Shown here one piece after another: positions 8,122-17,321 of a stretch of DNA of 64,000 nucleotides. The first letter of the stretch is position 1. Every line of letters starts with the position of its first letter. The stretch is from Martinezella tropici (GTDB lineage Bacteria; Pseudomonadota; Alphaproteobacteria; Rhizobiales; Rhizobiaceae): contig NZ_QMKK01000056.1 in the NCBI RefSeq assembly GCF_003287875.1, positions 62,001-126,000 of the forward strand, given 5' to 3'. Below the pieces are notes generated by a model. The model saw only the letters and a program-made list of their open reading frames with translations. It made no database searches and was not told the origin of the DNA. The position numbers and the translations under genes are program-made.

Positions 8122-9906
8122 ATGACCAGCATTTTAACCAATACTGCGGCAATGGCCGCCCTTCAAACCCTTCGCACCGTAAACTCAGGCCTTGAGCAAA
8201 CACAGCAACAGGTCAGCTCTGGTTTAAGGATTGGAAAAGCCGCTGATAATGCTGCCTATTGGTCGATAGCAACCACGATGCGCTCGGATAGATCGGCAGT
8301 TTCCGCCGTTTCAGATGCTATAGGCCTTGGACAAGCAAAAGCCGATACCGCCTATAGCGGGCTCAATGCGGTTAGCGATATTCTTTCCCAATTCAAGGAG
8401 AAGCTCGTCGCCGCGACCGAAACCAGCGTCGACAAAGACAAAATCCAGCAGGAATTGGATCAATATAAACAACAGATTCTCGGGATCGCGCAGTCCAGCT
8501 CCTTCAATGGCCAGAATTGGCTGTCCACAAATGTTGACGACATCTATGACGTCAGCGCCAATAGCGACACCGTCGCGTCCTCATTCGTCAGAAGCGCCAA
8601 CGGCACGGTTTCCGTGAACTCGGCCAATATGCATTTGTCGGAAACGTCGCTGTTCAACAGCACGGGCGGCGGCATCTTGCAAAAGGACGGCCGCGATGCG
8701 GGATCGATCGGTGGTCTACGCTACTTGACCAGTTGGCAAAATGGCTCCGAGATCGAAACCGGCTGGAATCCCTATAATGCAAGCCAAGGGATGAAGGCGA
8801 GCTTCGACTTCACATTTTCAGGGCCATTGACCTTCAATGATCCATCAAAGCAGATCAGCTTCGACGTAACGGTAGACGCAGATAACCCGGCCGACGGCAT
8901 TGATCCGCCCTATGCGGCCGGAAAGACCACAGCCGTTACAATCGACAGGTCGACAATCGATGCAGTGAACGCCTCGTGGAATGGGGTGATCTCTACCTAT
9001 ACGCAATATCAGCAAGTGTTGAATTATGCGCTTTCGCAGGCCAGCACCGGGGCCGCTGCCACGACGTATGTTGACGTAAACAATCAGCCGATCATCAATC
9101 GCGTTGGCATCTATACACAGCAGGATCGCTCGACCGGGCTGACCGGATCTTATGTTGAAGTCAGCAACTTCGCCAGTAACGTTGGCTCCAGCGGGCTTGG
9201 GAATGCGTCGGACTACGGTTCACGTGGATCGAAGTTGACGCTGAATTTTACACCGTTTCAGGATTACAAGGATGGTGACAATCCGAACGGCATCACAATC
9301 AGCTTCTATTTTTCGATCAACGGCGCTGCCCCGAAAACTTACACCTTCAATCGTACTTATGTGAACGACTTGCTTGGCGTCGAAAATGGAAAGGTCGAGA
9401 CGTCCGAGCAAATGGCGACGCTTCTCCGGTCGCTGATGTCGGCCGATTGGCCAACTCTGAAGATCGACGCAAACAGCTCGTCATCTGTTGTTGTTCAATC
9501 AGACCCGGCGCTCGATCGTTTATCCGGTGCCGGTACGAGCGTCTCGTTCTCCAATTTCTACGTCAGCAACGAACCACTGCCCACGATCGATTTCATGGAT
9601 ATCGATATCGTCAAGAATCCAGGCAGCATCAAAGATTACCTCGACTATATCGAAACTGTCAGTCAGCGTGTAACTGCGGGAGCTTCACAGGTCGGCAGCT
9701 TACAAAAGCGGCTGGACCATCAATTGAGCTTCGCCAACGACATGATGGACAGCATCGATAAAGGCGTAGGTCGTCTGGTGGATACCGATATGGAACAGGC
9801 GTCTGCCAAGCTTGCAGCACAGCGGACGCAACAGCAGCTCGCGGTGCAGGCGCTTTCGATCGCAAACTCCAGCGCTCAGGACATCATGCAGTTATTTCGG
9901 CAATAG
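8122..9906 (+). CDS. Flagellin, long form, solitary
   Basis: Structural subunit of the flagellar filament. The conserved N-terminal D0/D1 region (SILTNTAAMAALQTL, SSGLRIGKAADNAAYWSIATTMRSD) and the C-terminal D1/D0 region (MEQASAKLAAQRTQQQLAVQALSIANSSAQDIMQLFRQ) are typical of rhizobial flagellins. The ATG at 8122 was chosen over upstream in-frame codons because the conserved flagellin N-terminus begins there and GGGAG precedes it. The product has 594 residues against roughly 320-430 for common rhizobial flagellins. The extra length is a surface-exposed insertion at about residues 150-500. No other flagellar gene lies in the window, so export and assembly must use machinery encoded elsewhere. 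Confidence 0.9.
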   Translation: MTSILTNTAAMAALQTLRTVNSGLEQTQQQVSSGLRIGKAADNAAYWSIATTMRSDRSAVSAVSDAIGLGQAKADTAYSGLNAVSDILSQFKEKLVAATETSVDKDKIQQELDQYKQQILGIAQSSSFNGQNWLSTNVDDIYDVSANSDTVASSFVRSANGTVSVNSANMHLSETSLFNSTGGGILQKDGRDAGSIGGLRYLTSWQNGSEIETGWNPYNASQGMKASFDFTFSGPLTFNDPSKQISFDVTVDADNPADGIDPPYAAGKTTAVTIDRSTIDAVNASWNGVISTYTQYQQVLNYALSQASTGAAATTYVDVNNQPIINRVGIYTQQDRSTGLTGSYVEVSNFASNVGSSGLGNASDYGSRGSKLTLNFTPFQDYKDGDNPNGITISFYFSINGAAPKTYTFNRTYVNDLLGVENGKVETSEQMATLLRSLMSADWPTLKIDANSSSSVVVQSDPALDRLSGAGTSVSFSNFYVSNEPLPTIDFMDIDIVKNPGSIKDYLDYIETVSQRVTAGASQVGSLQKRLDHQLSFANDMMDSIDKGVGRLVDTDMEQASAKLAAQRTQQQLAVQALSIANSSAQDIMQLFRQ

Positions 9907-10180
9907 TTGACGGGTTCCGCTAGCGCGCGGCTAAACGGTATTGATCTCTGAACTCATTCTTTACTCGCCCCGCTGGATACCTTGATCGACGCGGTAAACG
10001 CCGGCAAGAGTGCATATGCATTGCGCCAGATGGTCACCTGCCTGAGATGACTGCAGACTGATCCGACCCATACCCCGGAAACTAAAACGATGGTAATCGC
10101 CCACTCTCTACAAACGGTGTAACGATGTTCACAATCTTACGTGTATTTCTGCTAAGCAATATCGATCATTTTCCCGTGAA

Positions 10181-11209
10181 GTGAGTTCAGTGACTCATAC
10201 CGTTCTTTTCAAATCCAGTTTCTTGCCCACCCTAATCGCCGCTGCAATCGCTACTTCTTCCCCCGCACTAGCCCTGGACAAGGTGCGGTTCGGTACCGAT
10301 TGGCTCGCGGAGGCCGACCACGGCGGCTTCTATGAAGCGGTCGTCGATGGCACTTTCGCCAAATACGGTCTTGATGTTGAAATTGTCCAAGGCGGACCGA
10401 GTGTACAAAATCGCGCCATGCTTCTTGCTGGCAAACTCGATTTCTATCTTGGCACCCAGCAGGAACAGCTTGTCGGACAGGAGCAAGGCATTCCGTTGGT
10501 CGATGTCGCGGCGATCTATCAAAAAAACGCCCAGATCATCTTGGCTCATCCAGTCACGGGCAATGATAAATTTGAAGATCTTGCCAAACTACAGACTATC
10601 TTCATGACGCAGGGTGGCTTTGGCACCTACTTCGAATGGATGAAGGCTAACTTCAAGGGCTTCCACGACGAGCAGTTCCGCCCGTATAATTTCAGTCCTG
10701 CCCCATTCCTTGCAGATAAAAATTCCGCGCAGCAGGGCCTCGTGACCTCAGAGCCTTATGCGATCAAGACGAAGACCGGAATTGATCCTAAGGTATTTCT
10801 ACTTGCCGACGCCGGTTATACTCCTTACGCGACGATGATAACCGTGCAGCGCCAGCTGATCGACACCAATCCTGATCTTGTCAAACGCTTTGTCGATGCC
10901 TCAATAGAGGGTTGGTACAACTATCTGTACAGCGACAATTCCGCCGCAAACGCGCTGATCAAGAAACAAAACCCCGACATGACCGATGGCCAGATCGACT
11001 ATGCTATCGACAAGCTCAGGGAATATGGCATCGTCGATAGTGGTGATGCCCTAGACAAGGGTATTGGCTGCTTGACAGCTGAACGCTACACCCAGTTTGC
11101 AAAGACACTGGTCAGCCTAAAACTTCTGATGCCCGATACAGATGTCTCCAAAGCTTTCGATACCCGATTTTCGTGCAAGGGCGTCGGATTGTCGCTGAAG
11201 AAATCCTAG
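10181..11209 (+). CDS. NMT1/THI5-like ABC substrate-binding protein, orphan
   Basis: A periplasmic binding protein of the SsuA/ThiY type, which captures small sulfonates, nitriles or pyrimidine precursors. A signal peptide covers about residues 1-31 (hydrophobic core, cleavage near ALA-LDK). The mature part begins with VRFGTDWLAEADHGGFYEAVVDGTFAKYGLDVEIVQGG, the classic start of this family. The start is GTG, and a second GTG three codons later is possible. No permease or ATPase follows; the next 270 bases hold only very short frames. It may work with a transporter elsewhere or be left over from a lost operon. Confidence 0.8.
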   Translation: MSSVTHTVLFKSSFLPTLIAAAIATSSPALALDKVRFGTDWLAEADHGGFYEAVVDGTFAKYGLDVEIVQGGPSVQNRAMLLAGKLDFYLGTQQEQLVGQEQGIPLVDVAAIYQKNAQIILAHPVTGNDKFEDLAKLQTIFMTQGGFGTYFEWMKANFKGFHDEQFRPYNFSPAPFLADKNSAQQGLVTSEPYAIKTKTGIDPKVFLLADAGYTPYATMITVQRQLIDTNPDLVKRFVDASIEGWYNYLYSDNSAANALIKKQNPDMTDGQIDYAIDKLREYGIVDSGDALDKGIGCLTAERYTQFAKTLVSLKLLMPDTDVSKAFDTRFSCKGVGLSLKKS

Positions 11210-11478
11210 ATCACTGGAAACGCTCTGCCGAAACATTAGGTGTTATTACCTACATGTTAAATAAGAAGCCAAGAGGAAGACCATGATCTGGGAAACCGGC
11301 GTTATCCCGGCGTCTCTGTCGCTACAGGCTCGTTCCTTTCTGAACACTGTCGACAGGATTGATCAAGACCAATAGGCCTCCAGTTTCTCAATGACCATAC
11401 AGCGGATCGCGCCGAAGCTTGCGCAAGCGCTGTCGCCGTTCCCCGGCGACGTCATCGGAAAATATGGAGAAATAGCCA

Positions 11479-11745
11479 CTATTCGGGAAGCTCGTGGTCC
11501 TGGAACGTATTGCTTCCGATCTCGCGATTGATGGTCGAACGATGGTGTCCGAGTTGGCGAGCCATCACATCGGCCTCGCGCTTTACAAGATAATGACCTG
11601 AGCGGATTGCCGGCCGCCCGCTGTTGGACAACCCGCGAAACAGCGTGTTTCTAGGGAGTCCTCGGATATCGCAACGAACCAATAAGGTGAAGTTGCAATG
11701 GCCGAACTCGCGCTCAAAGGTCAAACCCCTCGCAGAATCTCCTCC
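11479..11745 (-). pseudogene. Scrambled IS30-family transposase relic
   Basis: Two pieces of an IS30 transposase lie in one frame but in reversed order. Reading on the minus strand, FEREFGHCNFTLLV and SGRPAI match the catalytic-domain segment FERPLGHANVTTLV of the intact IS30 at 23 kb. They are followed by MARQLGHHRSTINREI and NTFQDHEL, which match its N-terminal helix-turn-helix. A normal transposase has the opposite order. The sequence has diverged from the 23 kb copy and is not functional. Confidence 0.7.
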
Positions 11746-11793
11746 TATTGCTGCCGCGGATAAAAAGCACCTCGTCATAAATCGATATCCAGG

Positions 11794-11828
11794 TTGACAA
11801 TATCGATCAAGTTCGTCTTTACTATAAA
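11794..11828 (+). promoter_or_regulatory. Candidate promoter of the amine catabolic cassette
   Basis: TTGACA at 11794-11799 is followed 18 bases later by TTTACT and then TATAAA at 11823-11828, about 40 bases before the first gene. The -35 is a consensus match. Which hexamer serves as -10 cannot be decided by eye. Confidence 0.35.
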
Positions 11829-11868
11829 AAATGATGTATAGAAATCGCATAGCGATATTGGAAGCCCG

Positions 11869-13224
11869 ATGTACGATCCCCTCGTCCATGCCTACCCTAA
11901 CCAGTCTCAACCAGATCCGAACTCCTTCTGGCTGGCTCACAGTGGCGAGCAACCGTCTGATGATGGAGTGTTGACTGGTGATCGGGATGTCGATGTTGCG
12001 ATCATCGGTGGCGGGTACACCGGGTTGTCGGCGGCCCTATCGCTCGCGCGTGACCACGGGGTGAGGGCCACTGTACTTGAGGCACGCAGTTCCGCTTGGG
12101 GCTGCAGTGGCCGAAACGGTAGTTTTGTGCGCATCTCCGGCGGTCGGGTGCCCTGGTCGACTTTTGTTAAGACCTATGGGGAGCATGAGGCACGCGCTTT
12201 TTTCAACGAACTCCGGCAAGGGCTCGATACGGTCCGCGATCTAATTGAGCGGGGCTCAATCGAATGTGAACGCCAATCTGACGGCGTTTACAAGGTTGCG
12301 GCATATAAAACCCATGTAGAAGCCCTTCAGCGTGAGGAACGCCTTTACAACAACATTCTTCGCTATCCGGCGAAGTTCGTTTCAAGCCAGGACCTTCAGG
12401 GTATCCATAGGGGACCGGAAAGTCATGGCGCGCTGTATCTCCCAGACGGGTTCTCCGTAAACCCGCTTTTGTTGGCGCGAGGCCTTCACCAGATGGCGCG
12501 AGAGGCGGGTGCCATCATCCACACTGGCTCACCAGTTACGGGATGGAGAACCGAAGGTAATTCTCACGTGCTGGTTACGCCACAAGGAACCGTGCGCGCG
12601 AAGAACGTAATCGTAGCCACAAACGGGTACACATCATCGCAGCTGCACTGCCGCCTCGCGGGGCGTGTCCTACCCGTACACTCTCAGATCATAGTCACGG
12701 AGCCAATGAGCGAAGCTCAGGTGGCCGAGAGCCTGCCGTCTGACAAGTGCTTTTTCGATACACGCAACCTCCTGTTCTATTACCGCCGTCTTCCAGACAA
12801 CCGCATCATGTTTGGTGGCCGAAGCGCGATCACAGGGCAGGATGCAGAAGCGCCCCGGCACCAGGACTATCTCTACCAGGCCCTGCAGCGGAAGTTTCCC
12901 AGCTTGAATGGCGTTGGCGTGGGCTATTGGTGGGGAGGGTGGGTGGCGGTAACCCGGAATTCCCTGCCGTATTGCTACCAGGTTCCGGGGTTGACGAACG
13001 TGTTTACATCAGGCGGCTGCGCGGGTAGTGGCGTCTCGCTATCCATCCATCTTGGCACGAAGCTCGCGCTGATGGCCGCAGGAAAGCCCTTTATCACCGA
13101 CGCATCAATCCTCAAACGCCAGCCGGATCGCTATCCGCTTTCGTCGTTGATCCGCCTTGGACAGTGGATGGCTTACCGCTGGCTTCACGTAAAGGACGCT
13201 CGCGATGCGAAAAAGGCAGCCTAG
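11869..13224 (+). CDS. FAD-dependent amine oxidase (DAO family, PuuB-like)
   Basis: A 451-residue flavoprotein that should oxidise a primary or secondary amine with release of peroxide and an imine or aldehyde. The dinucleotide fold is at VDVAIIGGGYTGLSAALSLA (about residues 43-62), followed by an acidic residue near VLEARS and the family signature GCSGRNGSFVRISGG. The C-terminal FAD contact is GGCAGSGVSLSIHLGTKLA. Length and layout fit the gamma-glutamylputrescine oxidase group. It opens a co-directional cassette with an IclR regulator, RidA, a polyamine-type transporter and an aldehyde dehydrogenase, which supports amine degradation. The exact substrate is not deducible. Confidence 0.85.
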   Translation: MYDPLVHAYPNQSQPDPNSFWLAHSGEQPSDDGVLTGDRDVDVAIIGGGYTGLSAALSLARDHGVRATVLEARSSAWGCSGRNGSFVRISGGRVPWSTFVKTYGEHEARAFFNELRQGLDTVRDLIERGSIECERQSDGVYKVAAYKTHVEALQREERLYNNILRYPAKFVSSQDLQGIHRGPESHGALYLPDGFSVNPLLLARGLHQMAREAGAIIHTGSPVTGWRTEGNSHVLVTPQGTVRAKNVIVATNGYTSSQLHCRLAGRVLPVHSQIIVTEPMSEAQVAESLPSDKCFFDTRNLLFYYRRLPDNRIMFGGRSAITGQDAEAPRHQDYLYQALQRKFPSLNGVGVGYWWGGWVAVTRNSLPYCYQVPGLTNVFTSGGCAGSGVSLSIHLGTKLALMAAGKPFITDASILKRQPDRYPLSSLIRLGQWMAYRWLHVKDARDAKKAA

Positions 13225-13293
13225 CGTGGCACCGGCACCGGACTCTGAGATCAGTGATGTATTTCGCGCCTCAACGCCGGAGCGAGGCATGTT

Positions 13294-14154
13294 ATGACGG
13301 CGGCCCCAGCAACAGTTTCGCGAACAGGTCCCATGGCAGACGCAGAAGACTCTCCACTTTTTGTAACCGCGTTGGCCAAAGGCCTCTCGGTCCTCTCGAC
13401 GTTCACAGCCTCCAGATCGGTCATGAACCTTCTTGAGATCGCTGAGGCAACAGGGCTGAACAAGAGCACGGTCCAACGGTCCGTTTTCACCCTTGAGAGC
13501 ATTGGTTACCTGACCAAGGACGTAAGCTCAAAAGGATATCGTCTAACGGCAAAGTCGTTGGAAATCGGCTCGAATTATCTGCAAACAAGCGAGCTGATCG
13601 ATAGGGCAACGCCCTATCTTCACGAGCTTAACAGACAAAGCCAAGAAAGCTGTAACCTACTCGAGCCATACGGCACGGAGATGGTCTATGTTTCGAGGTT
13701 CGCCAGCCACAAGCAGATCTCAATCCATGTGCCAATTGGCCAAAGGCTGCCGATGTTCTGCACAGCGGCAGGCCGGGCATATCTCGCAGCCCTGCCCCAA
13801 GACGAGGCCGAGGCGTGTATACGCGGTTCCAAGCTCACAGCCTATACGCCGAACACGGTTACGGATCCGGATGAACTGCTTGCGCTCTTGAAGCGCGTAA
13901 GAACTGACGGATTCGCGTTCTCAAACGAGGAATACTACGTCGGCGACATCGCTATCGGTGCTTGCATCGTCAACGCCGAAGGCAAACCACTCGGCTCCAT
14001 CAACATCTCCGTGCCGTTTAGCCGATGGCGTATCGAACAGGTCTTCTCCGAGCTGGGGCCCCAGATCGTGAACGCCGCTCGTGCCATCTCGACTGCAGCT
14101 CGCGGATTGAAGCCAGGCTCCGCAGGGAGAACATCCATCAACGCCAAACTTTAG
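13294..14154 (+). CDS. IclR-family transcriptional regulator
   Basis: The N-terminal winged helix-turn-helix (about residues 28-90: ALAKGLSVLSTF, NLLEIAEATGLNKSTVQRSVFTLESIGYL) is followed by the IclR effector domain (AAGRAYLAALP, IGACIVNAEGKPLGSINISVP). The start at 13294 has GAGG about 8 bases upstream; a second ATG at 13333 would still keep the whole DNA-binding domain. It sits between the first oxidase and the rest of the catabolic cassette and is the likely local regulator, sensing the substrate or a breakdown product (inference). Confidence 0.9.
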   Translation: MTAAPATVSRTGPMADAEDSPLFVTALAKGLSVLSTFTASRSVMNLLEIAEATGLNKSTVQRSVFTLESIGYLTKDVSSKGYRLTAKSLEIGSNYLQTSELIDRATPYLHELNRQSQESCNLLEPYGTEMVYVSRFASHKQISIHVPIGQRLPMFCTAAGRAYLAALPQDEAEACIRGSKLTAYTPNTVTDPDELLALLKRVRTDGFAFSNEEYYVGDIAIGACIVNAEGKPLGSINISVPFSRWRIEQVFSELGPQIVNAARAISTAARGLKPGSAGRTSINAKL

Positions 14155-14171
14155 AACCGACGGGAGTCATT

Positions 14172-14525
14172 ATGACGATTCAACGCTTCGAACCGAACGG
14201 AAAACGCCTGAGCCACGTACTCGTGCACAACGGAATTGCGTACGTTACTGGCCAGGTGCCTGCGGATCGCACTCAGGATGTGGCTGGGCAAACCTCCCAA
14301 ATTCTCGAACGCATCGACCACCTTCTTGCTACCGCAGGGACCGACAAGTCCAAGATCCTGTTCGCGCAGATATGGCTGAAGCATGCTGTCTCGGACTTCC
14401 CTTCCATGAATGCCGTTTGGGAGGATTGGATTCCGGAAGACGCACTGCCGGCGCGTGCAACCGTAGAGGCAAACCTGGCAGCCGAGAACATTCTGGTCGA
14501 GATCGCACTTCAGGCCGCGGTTTGA
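14172..14525 (+). CDS. RidA-family (YjgF/UK114) protein
   Basis: A 117-residue trimeric enzyme type that hydrolyses reactive enamines and imines to ketones or aldehydes plus ammonia. The sequence shows the family features VLVHNGIAYVTGQV, QTSQILERIDHLL and the active-site arginine context LPARATVEANLAAENILVEIALQA. It starts at ATG 14172 behind GGGAG, 17 bases after the IclR gene. Next to two flavin amine oxidases, a role in clearing their imine products is likely. Confidence 0.88.
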   Translation: MTIQRFEPNGKRLSHVLVHNGIAYVTGQVPADRTQDVAGQTSQILERIDHLLATAGTDKSKILFAQIWLKHAVSDFPSMNAVWEDWIPEDALPARATVEANLAAENILVEIALQAAV

Positions 14526-14571
14526 ACGTCAATTCGTCACGCATTACCAAACCAAAAAAAGGGGAACTAAC

Positions 14572-15582
14572 ATGCGCAAATTGCTTTTGGTCACTGCTGT
14601 GGTTGCGGCGCTCACCACGTCAGCCGTATTTGCTGCCGAGACCACGCTCACCGTGTCCAGCTACGGTGGGGTCTACCAGGAAGCTCAATCGAAGTCCTAT
14701 TTCAAGCCCTATATGGAGAGGAATCCGGGCATCAAGATTGTCGAAGATACGTCGTCGAGCAACGCGAAGCTTAAGGCGATGGTCGAGACTGGCAACGTCA
14801 CGCTGGACCTACTCCTGACGGACGATAGCTTCGGGCTCGAGACCGATGCCCAGTGGCTCGAACCGATTGATTATTCCATCATTGACCGCTCTAAATTCAT
14901 CGACGGTGCTGCAGGCAAGTACCGGGTGGCTTCGGATATCGAAGGCACCGTGCTAGCTTACAATGACAAGGAATTCGGTGGCAAGGCACCCAAAGGCTTT
15001 GCGGATTTCTTCGATACGAAGAAGTTCCCGGGATCACGTGCCGTGTGGAAATACGCCGCATCCGGAATCTTCGAAGCAGCCCTTCTCGCGGATGGCGTGA
15101 AGCCTCAGGATCTCTACCCGATCGACGTGGAAAGAGCACTCAAGAAGCTGGACACTATCAAGGAAGATATTGTCTGGTGGGACAGTGGCTCCCAGTCTGA
15201 GCAGCTTCTTTCAAGCGGTGAAGCCACATTGGGACTCGTATGGGTTGGGCGCGCGGTCAGCGTAAGTGAGAAGGGCATCAAGATCGACTGGACAAATTGG
15301 ACCTCACAGACCGGGTACTGGGTAGTCCCCAAAGGTACCAAGAACAAGGACGCGGTCATGAAGGCTATCAATTTCTTTACCGAACCCGAACAGCAGATCG
15401 CCTTCACCAAGTACATGCCTTACGGCCCCTCCAACAAGAAGGCCGTCGATGCGGTAGATCCTAAATTCAAGGGTAACCTCCCGACGGATCATCTGGGTAC
15501 ACGGGTCCTTATGAACGCCGAATGGTGGGCCCAGAACGGAGCGAAGGTGGACCTTCGCTTCCAGGAATGGCTGCTGCAGTAG
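14572..15582 (+). CDS. PotD/PotF-type periplasmic binding protein
   Basis: Substrate-binding component of a polyamine/opine-type ABC transporter. A signal peptide covers residues 1-21 (MRKLLLVTAVV core, cleavage near VFA-AET). The mature protein starts TLTVSSYGGVYQEA, as in spermidine/putrescine and mannopine binding proteins, and carries the late domain motif EGTVLAYNDKEFGG. It starts at 14572 with GGGGAAC just upstream. It is followed by two permeases and an ATPase in the standard PotF-H-I-G set, although the ATPase comes last here. Confidence 0.9.
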   Translation: MRKLLLVTAVVAALTTSAVFAAETTLTVSSYGGVYQEAQSKSYFKPYMERNPGIKIVEDTSSSNAKLKAMVETGNVTLDLLLTDDSFGLETDAQWLEPIDYSIIDRSKFIDGAAGKYRVASDIEGTVLAYNDKEFGGKAPKGFADFFDTKKFPGSRAVWKYAASGIFEAALLADGVKPQDLYPIDVERALKKLDTIKEDIVWWDSGSQSEQLLSSGEATLGLVWVGRAVSVSEKGIKIDWTNWTSQTGYWVVPKGTKNKDAVMKAINFFTEPEQQIAFTKYMPYGPSNKKAVDAVDPKFKGNLPTDHLGTRVLMNAEWWAQNGAKVDLRFQEWLLQ

Positions 15583-15651
15583 GCCTATCTGAGCAAAGGC
15601 CCGTTTCGTATGCGGGGCGGGCCGCAAATTTCAACGCTCATCGGTGACGAG

Positions 15652-16542
15652 ATGTCCACGACCTTCAACGACGAATTCGGCGATCGCCCGCGTGCGACGT
15701 TCGCGCGAAGCTTTCGCCCAGCGCCTTGGATCGGGCTACTGGTGCCATCGGCAATCTTCCTCAGCTTGTTTTTCATCTTCCCGCTGCTCAAGCTGATCGC
15801 GATCTCGCTTCCAAATGGTAGTACAGAATTTTATCGGCAGATCTTTACAACGCCATTGTTTCTGCGCGTCATCGGTGAGACGTTCCGGGTATCGTTCATT
15901 GTTATGATCGTCACTGTCGTTGTGGCATATCCGTACGCTTATGCGATGGCCCATGGCGGTCGAAAAGTTCTCCTACTGCTGTCGATCGCACTGCTCATTC
16001 CATTCTGGGTCAGCCTTCTTCTGCGCAGTTTCTCTTGGATTATTCTGCTGCAGAACAGCGGCTTGATTAACGAGATACTGCTAGCGACAGGGCTCACAGA
16101 TCGACCGCTTCGGCTGATCCGCACGCCGGTCGGCGTGGCCGTCGGTATGGTGCATATCTTGCTGCCCTACGCGGTGCTTCCCTTGTATACCGTGATGAAG
16201 AAAATTGATCTTCGGCTTCTTGAAGCGTCAGCGATTTGCGGAGCCAACTGGCTTCGTGGTTTTTTGAGAATCTACCTACCGCTTTCTTTGCCGGGCATTG
16301 CTGCCGCAGCGATCCTCGCCTTCACGCTTTCGCTGGGCTTCTATATCACCCCGTCCCTGCTAGGCAGCCCTCGTGACATAATGATTGCGCAGCTGATAGC
16401 CGGGCAGTTCACCGAGCAGCTCAACTTCGGCCTCGGCGCAGCTTTGGCAATCGTGCTCATGATCCTGACGGCTGTGGCGTTCGGCATATTTGGTGTGGCC
16501 AGAACTTGGCTACAGAGCCGCAACGGTGCGGGGAGAGCATGA
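15652..16542 (+). CDS. ABC transporter permease, PotB/PotH type
   Basis: Inner-membrane channel subunit with six hydrophobic segments. The first is LLVPSAIFLSLFFIFPLLKLIAI, and the EAA loop is visible as LLEASAICGANWLRGFLRIYLPLSLPGI, which docks the ATPase. ATG 15652 was chosen over 15610 because it gives the usual short cytoplasmic N-terminus. The gene overlaps the next permease by 4 bases (ATGA), showing translational coupling. Confidence 0.88.
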   Translation: MSTTFNDEFGDRPRATFARSFRPAPWIGLLVPSAIFLSLFFIFPLLKLIAISLPNGSTEFYRQIFTTPLFLRVIGETFRVSFIVMIVTVVVAYPYAYAMAHGGRKVLLLLSIALLIPFWVSLLLRSFSWIILLQNSGLINEILLATGLTDRPLRLIRTPVGVAVGMVHILLPYAVLPLYTVMKKIDLRLLEASAICGANWLRGFLRIYLPLSLPGIAAAAILAFTLSLGFYITPSLLGSPRDIMIAQLIAGQFTEQLNFGLGAALAIVLMILTAVAFGIFGVARTWLQSRNGAGRA

Positions 16543-17321
16543 CGATGAATCGTCTTCGTAGTCTCCTGTTTTGGCTGGTCGTCGTTTTGATCGCGCTGTT
16601 CCTATTGCTTCCCACGCTGGTCATCGTTCCGATGTCTTTCACGACGACCGCGACGCTGGAGTTTCCTCCGGTCGGCTTTACGCTCGACTGGTATGGGAAA
16701 GTCTTGGGCTCGCCTGACTGGCAGAATGCCTTGATCAACAGCCTCATTATAGCGGTAGCAGCTTCAATCCTCGCCACCGTCCTCGGCACCTCCGCCGCGG
16801 TCGCCATCAACGCGCATCGCTTTCCGGGCAAGACACTGATTATGGGACTTCTACTCAGCCCAATGGTGACGCCAGTTATCGTTCTTGCGGTTGGGATGTA
16901 CATGGTGTTTTCCGGTTGGGGTCTGGTAGCCACGCACATCGGTCTCGTGCTCGCGCACACCGTCCTTGCGATCCCCTTCGTTGTGGTTTCCGTCATGGCC
17001 AGCCTGCGCATGGTGAACCCATCTCTTGTACCCGCAAGTCTGGGTCTAGGCGCCGGCCACTGGTTCACATTTGGAAGAGTGACGCTGCCCCTGATATTCC
17101 CAGGGGTGGTTTCTGGCGCCGTCTTCGCATTCATAACATCTTGGGACGAGGTCGTAGTTGCGCTGTTCCTCGCCGATGTTCAGACCCGCACTGTTCCCAT
17201 CATGATCTGGAACCAAGTTCGAACCAATCTCGATCCGGCCACGGCCGCAGTTGCGGCGATCTTGATCGTTCTGTCTGCGGCCGGTGTGCTCGTTTCCAAC
17301 AAATCCAGGGAATTACGATAA
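16539..17321 (+). CDS. ABC transporter permease, PotC/PotI type
   Basis: Second membrane subunit (260 residues, six hydrophobic segments). It shows LPTLVIVPMSFT near the N-terminus, typical of PotC-like permeases, and the EAA-like loop LVPASLGLGAGHWFTFGRVTLPLIFPGV. The start overlaps the stop of the previous permease (ATGA), and its own TAA shares a base with the ATG of the ATPase (TAATG). The three transport genes are thus tightly coupled. Confidence 0.88.
   Translation: MTMNRLRSLLFWLVVVLIALFLLLPTLVIVPMSFTTTATLEFPPVGFTLDWYGKVLGSPDWQNALINSLIIAVAASILATVLGTSAAVAINAHRFPGKTLIMGLLLSPMVTPVIVLAVGMYMVFSGWGLVATHIGLVLAHTVLAIPFVVVSVMASLRMVNPSLVPASLGLGAGHWFTFGRVTLPLIFPGVVSGAVFAFITSWDEVVVALFLADVQTRTVPIMIWNQVRTNLDPATAAVAAILIVLSAAGVLVSNKSRELR

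Noticed and set aside
16916..17320. Upstream in-frame extension of the ABC ATPase
   Set aside because: It overlaps the permease gene, is not protein-like, and the ATG at 17321 gives the normal family length and start.
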